A stretch of 64,000 bases of DNA from Trochalopteron elliotii (taxonomy: Eukaryota > Chordata > Aves > Passeriformes > Leiothrichidae): the NCBI GenBank assembly GCA_024734555.1, contig JANPWX010000340.1, positions 69,313 to 133,312 of the forward strand, written 5' to 3'. The notes below the pieces were generated by a model that saw only the letters and a list, made by a program, of their open reading frames with translations, did not search any database and was not told the DNA's origin. The position numbers and the translations under genes were made by a program. Of this stretch, positions 29,601 through 41,600 are shown piece after piece (position 1 is the stretch's first letter; every line of letters starts with the position of its first letter).

Positions 29601-32600
29601 TGCTCAGAGAAGCTGTGGCTGCCCCATTCCAGGAAGTGTTCAAGGCCAGATTTGATAGAACTTTGAGCAACTTGGTCTTGGGGAAGATATCCTTGCCCAT
29701 AGCAGGAAAGTTGGAACTGGATGGTCTTTGAAGATCCCTTCCAACCCAAACTGCCTGGAGGTTATTTGCACTGCCATGACTTCAATAACTGAGGGAGTCA
29801 TACAGAACTGTTTACACTACTGTCAATGGGCCATAAAATGATAAGCATTACTATGAGTTACATGTAGACAGCTGTTGTGGGGGGATAAAGTAAATGTATC
29901 CAAACAAACAGATCAAGAGCTGATTCATGCATCATCCATCTCTTCCATGCATTGTAGACTCCAAAAATTCATTGCCAAAGGAAGAAGAAACCAGGGTTCT
30001 GCTGGGAGGGTTCTAACACTCCACACTCACAGCAGAAAACCACAGTAATGCATTAAGAAATCTGAAATGGTTTTAAAACTCACAAGACTCCACATACTGA
30101 GATTGTTGCAGGCTTCCTTTCTTTCTGTAAACCTAGGGAAAACAAATTGCTGAACACTGACTTGGAAAAACAGATGGGAGACCCTTATTATTCTAGTCCA
30201 TTAAGAAAGCAATGACCATTCAATCCTGGTTCAAATTCTTTATAAATTAAGGGTTTTTTTATAGTTGGATGTGCAGTTTAAATCAGGAGTTACAGTGCAC
30301 TGAGATTCATGCTCATACAGATGTGCACCAGTATTTTTTGCTCTCATGAGTTGATGGACACCTTGGTGGTGTTTGTTGCATGTGCTTAGGATAAACACTT
30401 GCAAAAAGTATCTAAATTAATTTGCTGTTTGCTTTTGCAAATTTCACTCAAATGGTATGGTTGCTTCTTTGGTGCATGAGCAGAGAGCTATAGCTTGCTC
30501 TCTGCTGAGAGACAAAAAGAAATAGCAAAGATCATCAGTGATGGTTAACAAGAGGATAATAAATAACAGAGTAATAGTAGCAGCTTGGATCCAGACCCAG
30601 CAGGAATTAAGATAGATAAGTAGATAAGGTCCTTTCAAAAGCATAATTTTATTTTGGTGTGGATAAATTGAAATATTTCTGACTGCAGAGGTGCAGCCAC
30701 TGGTGGGACAAGCATTTCACTGTGCTTGTGTTTTCACTGTATAACTCTATGAGGTTTTTAGGGTAATTCATTTAAGCAGATAATGTTTGTTTATTCTTTT
30801 TGAATCCCTTTGGGGTAAGTAAGGGGCTTATCAGACAGTGTGTTTTTCTCTTCTAGAAACCGCAATGAGCTTGCCGAGACCCTTGAGCTCTTGAAAGCAC
30901 AAATTGATCCTGCTCTGTTGAAAAACAACAATTCTCAGCAGGAGAATTCATCACGTGAAAGTCCCAGCATAGAAGATGAAGACACCAAAAAGGGTGAAGA
31001 AGCAGCTACACAAGGTTTTCTGCCTTCTTTTCTCAAACTTTAAGTGTTTTGCTGTGGCAATGTTAGAATTTTCAGCTTCACAAAAAGTTTCTGTGTTAGA
31101 TTAGGACTTTAAAAAAGTAAATCAAGTAAATATTGAATACTTTGAAGTTCAGAATATATTTGGAGGTTTTTCAGTACATATTTAATCTCAAACATTTATT
31201 TATAGGAAGAGAGTTGTATAAAAAATGTTCTCAGTATTGTTTTTTTCCTGTACATTTTGTATAATATTGTAAATGCTCATTACTGTATGTTTTTGTGGGG
31301 CATTGAACCACTGCCAAACTTCTTCTGTTTTAGCAACATTAAAATTTGAAAAAGAAAAAAATCTGCTTGTGCAATGCCATGATTGAAAACATGTATTGGG
31401 TGTGGTGTTTATTCTTGCTTTTGAGTTAGAATCAGAAAAATATAGGTTATTTTCTCAAATGTTTCACAGTTGACACAATATTTCAAGAGGACATGAGCTT
31501 AAGTTAAAACAACTTAAAATGCTAAAACATTGTAGAACTGAGGCTGTCCTTATCTGCCTCCACTATATCGTTGTTATTAAAATCACAGAATTATTTAGGT
31601 TGGAAAAGATCTCCAAGATCAAAGCCAACAACCTTTTTCCTTCTTATTATCATGTCATTGCATGTATTTAGTAACTTGCCTGACTTGTTGGTTTGTGCAC
31701 TGTTTTTGCTAAGTATTGGTCAGCCTGAAGTATTTGACTTTTTAAGAATCTGGTTTTCTTTCACGTCATGAAAAACTTGAAACTTGTTATCCCAAGTAAT
31801 TTTACCCCAGTTTTACTACCTGGTCTTACTGTTTTGTTAAAATACAGGAAAATATTTTTACAATCAGAAACAAAAATTAGGTATTCCAGTGTGTTAGTAG
31901 GTGTTTCTACAAATGTGTAGAAGTTAATTGGAGATGTGGAATTAGCCAAGGCTTGTCTTGGTTTTGAGTATCAGAGAGAAGGAATTACTATTCTATTCTC
32001 CTTCTTTGCAACAAGCAGTGTAGAACAGAAGAAATAAATAAACATTTAGGTAAAATCGGAGTTATTGTGGAAGTACTAAGAGATGATTGTAGAAATGGCA
32101 GTAAAATGTGACAAAGCCCAGCAGAATTGTCTTTCAGTCTAGCTCTGCATGTAAGTGCCAACACAACCTGCCTAGTTACCAGCACTGCAAAATTAATTCC
32201 ATGTACTGATTGTGCTTTTGTCTCAGTCAAGCCAGCTTAAATCATCGGATTGAGACCTCTTCTTCAGATATGATTTTGCTTTACTTTGAATTTAGGAGCA
32301 ACCATTTGAAAACATATTTACATCTATACTGTAGATAATTCCCCAAATCCTGTGGCACATTCACCTTGCTGTAAAATCACCTCTGGCCACTAGTTGCAGA
32401 ATCATAGAATAGTTTGGGTTGGAAGAGACCTTTAAAGGCCATCTAGTCCAACCTCCCTGCAATGAGCAGAGACACCTTCTACTGGATCAGTTAGTGCAAA
32501 GCACCATCCAGCCTGACCATGATCATTTCCAGGGATGGAGCAGCCACAACCTTTCTGGGCAACCTGTGCCGCACCACCCTCATGGTGAAGAATTTTTTTG

Positions 32601-35600
32601 TGATGTCTAATCTAAATCTCCCTTCTCTAAGTTTAAAGCCCCTTGTTCTGTCACTCCATGCCCTTGTCAAAAGTCTTGTAAGACCCCTTTAAGTACTAGG
32701 AGATGCTATAAGATTCTTCCAGATCCTTCTCCAGGCTGAACAATTTGTCTCTCAGCCTGTCTCCATAGCAGAGGTGCTCCAGCCCTCTGAGCATCTTCAT
32801 GGCCTCACTCCTACAGGTCCATGTCTGATGTGTGTAATGACTTAGGAAATTATTTACAGTTGCAGTGATTTGAGTGCTGTCAGTGTGTGTCACAGAACAT
32901 TCCTTAGAGCCTTTACTTGATAAATTCTACTATTTCCTCCTTGTAGTCCAGAGATTGCACTGAAAGCCCTACTAAGATGTAGGGAAAACATACTAGAAGA
33001 CCTGACACTTGTTGGCTTTGGCCATTTTCCACATATCATTAAATTAGTACATGGAAATACATAGAAACGTAACCCAATGCATACATATTTACTGGCCTCA
33101 GTAGCATTAGGAGAGCCTGTGCATTGACTGAGTCATTTTGTGTATATGTGAAATGTGATTAGTTCAGGGAGTTAAACTATAGAACATCTGCTAATTTTTG
33201 GTGTAGAGAAGTTTTGGGATTCTGGTGATCCTTGATGAAGTTAGGGAGAAAACAGTAGGTGATGGGAAGGAATGGCTGAACAGAGTTTAGACAGACAGAA
33301 ATAAAGGGAAAGTGGAAGAATTTGGACACAGAAAATAGCTCATTCTCACTCATGTTAGAGTTACTCTCACTTTGCAGAGGCACTTAGAGGGGCTCTGAGT
33401 GGGGATCACTTCTGTGAAGGGGAAAAACCAGCCTTGAGCCTTCAGAATGTGCACCTCTGAAGCACCTTGCCACTTCTGGAGCCTTAGAGGTGCATCTTTA
33501 CTGTACTAATACTGAGATTTATATGGGTACATGCCTTGTATTTGAAAATACAAGATCTGTGAATTCCTCCTCAATGTTCTTTTCTAAAATCCTTAATTTC
33601 TTTGATGTTAGCTGTCATGTCCTTTCCCCTGTGTATCTTTAACCACTTTCAGCAGCTCTCATCATGCAAAAAAACTACACTAGCTCAGTTGGAGAGGCAT
33701 GAGGTAGAAGGAAAAAGAGGGGTTTTTTCCCCCTTTCCCCACCCCCCAAAAAAACCCCATCTTTTTGTTTGCACGCTTGTTGTTTTTGTTGTGGCATGCT
33801 TGCAAAAGCATCATCTGGGTGGCAGGAGCTGCTGTTCTGGTATATACAGTGCTATTGTATTTGCTTTTTGTAATTAGGTCTATTTCTGGCTGACACAAAA
33901 TGGTTAGTAAAATAAGAAAACTTGAAGTATCAAGAGGCTGTGGTAAAAATAAATAACAAGCTGAAGTGCATAGAGACAAAGTCACTGTATGGTTTATTCT
34001 AAATGCTGGAACTGTACTTCAAGCCCTAATTATCTAAAACTGAGTTAGCAAAGTGGAATAACATGGTTCCTAAAGCTCTGCAGGTTTCCTGGGATATGCT
34101 AGTATTCATTGCTTGCTTTAAAAACAGCAGATGAAGTGAGTGTAGAATATTGTCTGCGTGTAGGAGATACAGTCATTGCCTGGAGAACCTGGATGAATTT
34201 CGCTGTAAGCCGTAATGCTGAATGTTCAGTTTCTGTGAACTGTTGAAATACAATAGTTAAGTATATCTTGAAATAAAAACATGTACAAACAGGGGACTCA
34301 TTTTTCTGAGGAATTTCTCTTGAAGGCCATGGAATCTTATACCATGTTCTGTTTTCTGAAATAGTCCAGAAACTCACAAGTGAGTTTTCATGCCTCTGCC
34401 TAGATTTTATGTATCCTCTGGATGTATTGTGGTAATACTGAAGAAGGGACTGAGATGTGTGTTGAAAGAAGCATAAATCTAGAGTTCTGCTGCTGGCTTC
34501 TGAAGTTGAGGTTTATCTTGGTATATAACCAGACTGAACAGTGGTTCTGTAGCTAAAAATTGTCAGCCCACTTATTTAATGACAGTGTTAGACAAGCCAG
34601 ATTTCTACTAATTCAGTGAGAGAAGAGTCCTTTGTGCAAGACTTGGGCTGTTGGGTTTTCTAGGTACGCCTCTGTTCTGGTGAAGTTCTTTGTAATCCTG
34701 TAGGTCCCTTGGTTGTTTCATAGCTGTTTTTCTCTGTCAACAGAAAATCAATTGAAAATCAAAGAAGAAAAAGAGGAGGTAGAGGAACAGTCAGTGGAAT
34801 CAGAAAGCCTTCCTCCCCCTGTGGTCAAAGAAGATGAAAATGCGCCTAAAATTGAGAAAGTGGAAGAAAAAGAAATTATAAAATTGCCAGTAATAGTGAA
34901 ATTAGAGAAACCTTCAGAACACAACGAAGAAAAGCAAACTGTCAAGGAAGAAAGTGACTCCTTTAAGGAAAATGTCAAGCCTGTTAAAGTAGAGGTAAAG
35001 GAAAACAAAACAGAACCCAAAGACCTAAAGGAAGTAAAAAGCTGTATGGACAAAATAGCAGTTCATGAGCCAGAGAGGTTAGAATTTTGTGTTAATGTCA
35101 AAACTCCACAAGAAATTGTGGAGAAATCTGTGGAAGAAAGTGAAAAACTTAAAAATGACCAGCAGGCAAAAATACCACTTAAAAAGCGAGAGATCAAGCT
35201 GACAGATGACTATGACAGTCCAATAAAAGGGCCCCTGTGTAAATGTGTTACTCCAACAAAGGATGTCTTGAAGGAAGAAGGGAAACCAGAAGAAGAAGCT
35301 TTTAAGAGAGTCCCTACCATTACTGCACTATGTCCTGATGGGAAAGTGTTAGTAAATGGAGAGGTTAGCTGTGAAAAAGTAACCCCGAGTGTCATACAAA
35401 ATAATAAGTCAGAACACTCTGCTATTACTATGGAAGACAGCACCTCATTAAAAGAGAAAAATGGAAAAAGTGGGGAAAAAGTACCAGACTCCCTAAATTC
35501 TGTTAGTAAAATTATAAAAACATGTGAGATTGAGAAAAATGCAGTAACAGTGCTGAAGGAGATCGGGGATGTGGTCTCTGAGGTTTCTAATCAGAAAGTG

Positions 35601-38600
35601 CCTTCAAAGGAGGAATCTAGTCCTGTGGAAAAAGAGTCGCTTGACAGCGCAACTACTGAGACGATAGCAGAAGAGTCTTCAAACTCTGAAGACTGTGCCA
35701 AAACAACTGAAGAAAAACAAGCCACTGATCTCAAAAACGACAGCCTGCCACCATCCAAAGAATGTTCAGAGAAGCTGGAGATGTCTCCAAATGCATCTGC
35801 TCCTGCAGAACTGCCTATGCTTGCACTGGCTGGTGAAGAGACTTTGAAAAGTAAAGATGAGCCTGAGGAGAAAAACGACTCTCCAAAAGTTGCTGAGATG
35901 CCTCCTACATCCACTTCACCTGTTACAGTAGAGAAACCTGTTTCAGAAAAGGAGGACTCTGACAGTAAAGTGGCTCTGCCTGAGGAGAGCAAAGTAGAAG
36001 AAAAATCCAGCCCTGAAAAACAAGAGGAAGTGCCAGAAGCTGCCAAAACAGAGCCTGATAGATTAGATGATGCTCATGCATCTAATCTAAAGGACTCCTC
36101 AGAGAGTAAAAAGGAATCTCCAGTACCTAAAAGCAAATTTAAGTATAAGCTAGTTTCTGAAGAAGAAAGAGAAAAGAAAGAAGAAAGTTTCTGTGCAACA
36201 GAGAATAAAGAAATAACTTCTGAAAGACAAAAAGAAGGAATTAAGTTAACAATCAGGATCTCTAGTCGGAAGAGGAAGACAGAGACGCCGCCAGAAGAGG
36301 TCAGCATTGGCCGCACGTTGAGGCGCTCACCAAGGATATCCAAACCCACTCCGAAAGTTGTGGAGACTCGGGATCAGAAGCCTGAGAAGAAGCGACCTGA
36401 AGAGGAAGAGGAGAAACCTGCAGCAGCACAAAAACCAGAACGAAAAGAAGATGCAAAAAAACAAGAGAAGGAGACAAATTCTAAAGTTAGCAAGGTAAAT
36501 ACAGTTTTATTACTTGGGAGTAAAGAAAATCTTATAGATAAGGAGAATATACTCTTACATAGGAATACTGATGATTATGTTTCTTTGGTCAGCTTTTGCA
36601 AGGAACTAGCTTTGCAGTTCAGTTAGTGAACTCAACCAATTTAAAAACACCTCCTAGGAGAGTGTTAATATAGATGACTTTTTATAAACTTTGACAGTTT
36701 ATAAAATCTGTCACTTAAACCAACCTAAGTAGAGCAAATCAACCTGAGTGAATTCTTCTAAAAAATGGCATGATCAGATGTGAGTCTGTGTGGTTGAATA
36801 GAGACTTGTACCCCCTCTGGATTTACTAGGTGGATAATTGTTGGTGTCTGGTTGGTCAGAATGATCATAAGCTAAAAAGGAACCAACAAATGGGGAAGAA
36901 TAAAAATATCACGACTTCTGTTTCTAAGGTATTGTTGTGGTGAATTCATGATAAAATTTAGCTTTTCTCACATGTGATACACATTTTAATGTGGGTATAG
37001 GGTTTTTTTTCATATTAACTTCTGTTTATGCAGAATAGATCTTTAAAAGTATGTGAGGTAAATATATCACAGAAAGTTACACATGAATTTATATGGTGTG
37101 CTTCTGAGACTGTATTTATAAATAACCCTTTATTAATTTATCTGCTGTTTTCTCTGGATATGCAGCACAAAACAAAAGAGGAATAATGCGTTTATATTTT
37201 TAAGTGCACTTTTTTATATCAACTTTTGAAATCCTGTTAATTTTCCACTGCAGCATATTTTTGACTGATGTAGTTTTTCCAAAGCATTCACTCATGTAGC
37301 AAGTTTCTTTCACATACTGCTATTTTGGATAACCTTAATAAAATGAACAAACAGTTGATTCTTCAGTGAATGGTAACATCTATACTGAAAAATTCTGTCA
37401 CATGCATGGAGAAATGAAAAACAAATTTTTCATTTAAAGATTTTAATTAAAAAAGACAACATGTGAAATTAAGAGTGACTGTAAGTCCTGAAAGTCATTA
37501 GAATTTTGAAGGACTGGTGCTACAGGTGTTTTAACTGTTTTACTTGATCTCTGTTTGTGAAAGATCAAGAGATCTAAAGATACTTACTTTTCTAGAGAGA
37601 CTTTAAAATAATTATGATAGAGGAAAACGTTTGAGGTTATTAAGCTTCTGTCATTTAAACAGGATGAAGAATACTAGTATGTTTAATAGCTTATTTTGTA
37701 TCTTGGGATTCCTTTTCTTTTTAAAGTTGGGTCTTAGGAAAACCTGATTTGAAATTTTGATGCTGTGTGATGAATCTGTAGTCTAAACTTAGACTCTCAT
37801 GGATTTGAAGTACCTTTGCTGCTAAAGCTTTGGGAACAGTAAAATCTCTAAACAGGTAGAAACTAATGTTAAGAACTTGAAACAAAATTTTACCAATATG
37901 ATAAATGCAGCTTTGGTACAAGTCCATCATGCCGGAAGAATAAAATATTTTGTGAATTTTAATTTATTCAGCTTATTCAGGTCTGTGAATCATTTAGTCA
38001 AAATTCAAAAAATGTTTTGTGTTGAAAAACCCAGAAAAGTTATTTTCCGTTTTCAGTGTCTGTGGGGAGGGCGTAATAAGTTGAGAGAGAATGACAGGTG
38101 TGAGAAACAACTCAGTTTCACAATGGGAATAAAAGTTTTTTCTGTTTGACATATTGTTTTAAATCAAAAATGTCTTAGTTGCAGAAAGCAGTTTAAATAA
38201 TTCAGAATAGTCTTCTGAATTTTAATTAAAACTTGTTTTTCATTCAAAATACAGTAATATACTCAAAATATTTTCATTCATAACATGGTATATGATAGAA
38301 AGGGGTAAATGCCCCTTTGATTAGCAAAAAGAAGCATCAATTAAATCATGTTTCACTTAAGAAAAATAGTGAAAAAGTATAAATGTGAAAGAAGACCTAG
38401 ACAGAAGTTATGCACTTAAAAGCTGCAGTGATCTTATTTCAGAAACAAACACATTTTCTAATGTAAAATAAAATAAAATTCATAAACTCTTTGGGGGGCA
38501 GGTGGGAGAAAAAAAGATTCTCTTTGGATTGTGGAATTTGCCATGTTCACTATGAAGTTGGCCTTGTCAAAATAGAAAAAACGGGGCTGAGTGGAAAAAT

Positions 38601-41600
38601 TTGTCTTCCTACTTTTAAATATATTCAAAAATTTCTTTCTGCACGTAGATGCAATTTTTTTTCCATTTATCTGGTTGCATTTTAAGGATTTTGGCAAGAC
38701 CATATATTCATTGAAATACTCTGCTGTAAATTTACTGCAGTTGTTCTGACTGGAATGAATCACTTCACTCTGGAGAAACATATATTTTTAAGATCTGGGA
38801 AGAAACTCTATGGGCTTCCTTTGTGTTTTTTTCTTTGAAATGATGTCTCATAGAGAAGCAAAGTTCGGTGGACAGGCACGAGGACACGTGGCAGGTGGAA
38901 ATACTCAAGCAATGAAGAGACTGAGGACTCTGAGAGTGAAAAAAACTCTGAGGAGGAGGAAGAAGAGGAGGAAGAGGAGGAGGAAGAAGCTCCACCTGCT
39001 GATGATGATGAGCCCTGCAAGAAGTGTGGCCTTCCCAATCATCCTGAGCTGGTAGGTTTTTGGGGAAAGCTTCTGGGGGTTGTTGGGTCAGATATGGTGG
39101 ATTAGCTTTGATGGTGTGTGAAGGCACATCATCCTTAAGGGTGGCCATATGTAGGAGAGTATCTTCCAGGTTTTAGGTGGTAAACTCAGGAGCAGATGAG
39201 TTACCTGTAATAACGAGGAAAGGAAGTTATTTCTCCTGTTTGTCAAAACAAAAATAGCATCTTTTACAAGGTATAACATACCTTAGCCCATTGAGAATCA
39301 GTCTGGGTGAGGCTTTGAGGTTGTGCCTGCAGTTGCAATGAATGGAGAGGAAGCAACATTAAAAAGAACCCCAGCAGTGTGATGTCTGCCTTCCAGGGCA
39401 TCAGTGATACAGCCACACAGCTGCATAGTGATCTTCATTGGATGTAGGTGCATCTCACCCCGAGCACTGAGTACAGCGAAATCGCAGACAGAGCACAACA
39501 ACATTTTGCTATTTCTCGTGGTTCTCATTTATTTGTGGTAGATACCATCATGAATTCCTCTGTTTATCAGGGAAATCTTCATGTGCAGTCCTGATATGAA
39601 TCCAGAAAAAAACCCCACCCTTGGGTGTTTGACAGGTATCCTGGCATAGCCGAGAGAAAGTTTGATCTTTAGGATGTTAGAGATAAATATTCCAGTAGAT
39701 ATACACACAGCTTATGCCAGCTTTGTTCTCAAGTTTTATGGAAAGGGATATATCAAATTTTACCCAAGTATGAACTTTTAGTAGTTGCCTGTGGATGCCC
39801 TGCAAGCCTGCAAGTCTTTGTTCCTGCTACACATGTAATAAAATTATCCTGACTGAGGAAAAAAGCCAGGTTTGCTGCACAAGACAGCACAGAGAAAACA
39901 GGTAATACCACATCTTGTTCAGATGGAGCTTTCCACTTAGTTTAGGGTCTGGAAAGCGTTACCAGATTCTACACTAAGGGCACATAGTCTACGTAGTCCA
40001 GTACTACTAAGTACTGAGAAGATACAGTAAGAGGGAGTCTGGTGTTAGCATGGAAAACCGTGATGAATAAACTTTCCCATTAAAACCTTCCTTGGCCCTG
40101 GAAGTGTGGTACAGAATAAGTGGTACAGGGCTTTTTTTTGTTTGTTTGTTTTGGCACAGTCCAAATACTTCTGCATTGGTCAGGGAAGTAGTTCTGGAGC
40201 TTGTTGCATGGGAATGCCAAAAGATACTGATGACATGTTTTGTTTGCCCAGATTTTGTTGTGTGACTCCTGTGACAGTGGCTACCACACAGCCTGCCTCC
40301 GCCCTCCGCTGATGATCATCCCTGATGGAGAGTGGTTCTGCCCGCCTTGCCAGCATGTACGCTTCCTTTGTGACCTCACTCTTCTTTGCAGCTTTCCTTG
40401 TGGTTGTGGGGATTGGCTGGGACTTTAACAAGTCCTTTCTTGTAATCTTTTTTGTCTGTTAGCAAATAGACTGGGATGAATGATAGGTCTGCTGATATTC
40501 CCTCCTGTCTGTTAGTAAAACTGAGTTTGTTACATGGTTTTCTCTTTCTTTCTTCTGCTAGTGATGAGTGACTCTGTGTTGCTGATTTTTAGATGGGAAT
40601 CTCTAGTCACACTTATTATCTCCCATCTGATTAAATCACACAACTAGTATAGTATTAAAGATATTATGTATTAATTTTTCCCCAAAGAAACATTTAAATT
40701 ATCATACAGGAGGCAGAAGCAGTAGGCAACAAGGGGATGGATCAGTGGCCAGAGCAAGCAGCTGTTTCTGAAGTGCTATTCCCTCTTCAGAGACATTTGC
40801 TCAGAAGCTGGTTAGAGAAAGCTGCTGTTACTGATGAATCTCAGGGTATAGTTTGTCTCTGCTGAGAAAGCCAGGGTTGTTCTAGCCAAGTAATAGACAA
40901 GTATGAACCCTTATTCCAAAGTTAGAAGCGGGGTTGGTAGTTGGGAGGATAAGCATAAAGTGAGTGATGCTGCTCTTGTTAAATTAATGGGAAACCATTT
41001 GTACAGATTTTCAGAATAATCTGCGTGATCCCAACCCCCTTCCTTGGTTTTAGAGAAATTCTGTACCAAAAGGGCTGTTGCCTGACAGTAAGCTAGTGCC
41101 ATTGGACATGATGTGAGATGACTCTATTTGGTGTTGATTTTTAGTTGTCTTCTGAGGAGTGTTTTTAAGTAGTGATGATGTAGTAGTGAATATGTAAGAA
41201 TGTTTTCTTTACACCTGTAGTTAATGGCATATCCTTGTTCTGTTGCTGTTAAAGTACTCTTTAGGATGAAAAATGACAGATGTGTAAAAGGGTGAAGAGC
41301 ATCCTTGGAAATATAATGAGGGCATTAACATGGACTAAGGCACAATTTGTCCATTAAAAGTCTTTTTTGCATACAGCTCCTTGAGTATTTGCTAAGAAAA
41401 TGATCCTGAAGTGTATCTCTGCCTTGTGCTGCAGTGTCCACTGAACTCATCTAGTTCCATCTAGTGTCCTTTGCCATGGGCAGGGACACCTTCCACTAGA
41501 CCAGATTGCTCAAAGTCTCATTCAACAAAGACAGGCTTTATTAGCCTTGTTCATTGAAGAGGAGCCTCCAGTGTAGCAAGGCTTCTTCCAGACACAGACT

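Larger units (their letters stand above)
31015..34743 (+). other. RSF1 intron 5 (3729 nt)
   Basis: Phase-1 intron, gttttc to tctgtcaacag. It contains two antisense CR1 fragments (about 31584-31640 and 32399-32830) and a homopyrimidine/purine patch of T, C and A runs at about 33721-33760. No exon seen. Confidence 0.86.

Noticed and set aside
34713..34743. ATG at 34713 as a start of a separate 637-residue protein
   Set aside because: It precedes the exon 6 acceptor tctgtcaacag; the encoded lead is intronic and the frame is joined to exon 5 by splicing in phase.
34748..36349. Several minus strand Ser/Phe-rich open frames over exon 6
   Set aside because: Antisense shadows of Lys/Glu codons (ctt, ttc, tct), typical of A-rich coding exons.
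38765..39148. Minus strand 127- and 76-codon frames over exon 7
   Set aside because: Antisense of the GAG/GAA run, giving Ser and Pro/Leu runs; exon 7 is clearly coding on the + strand.
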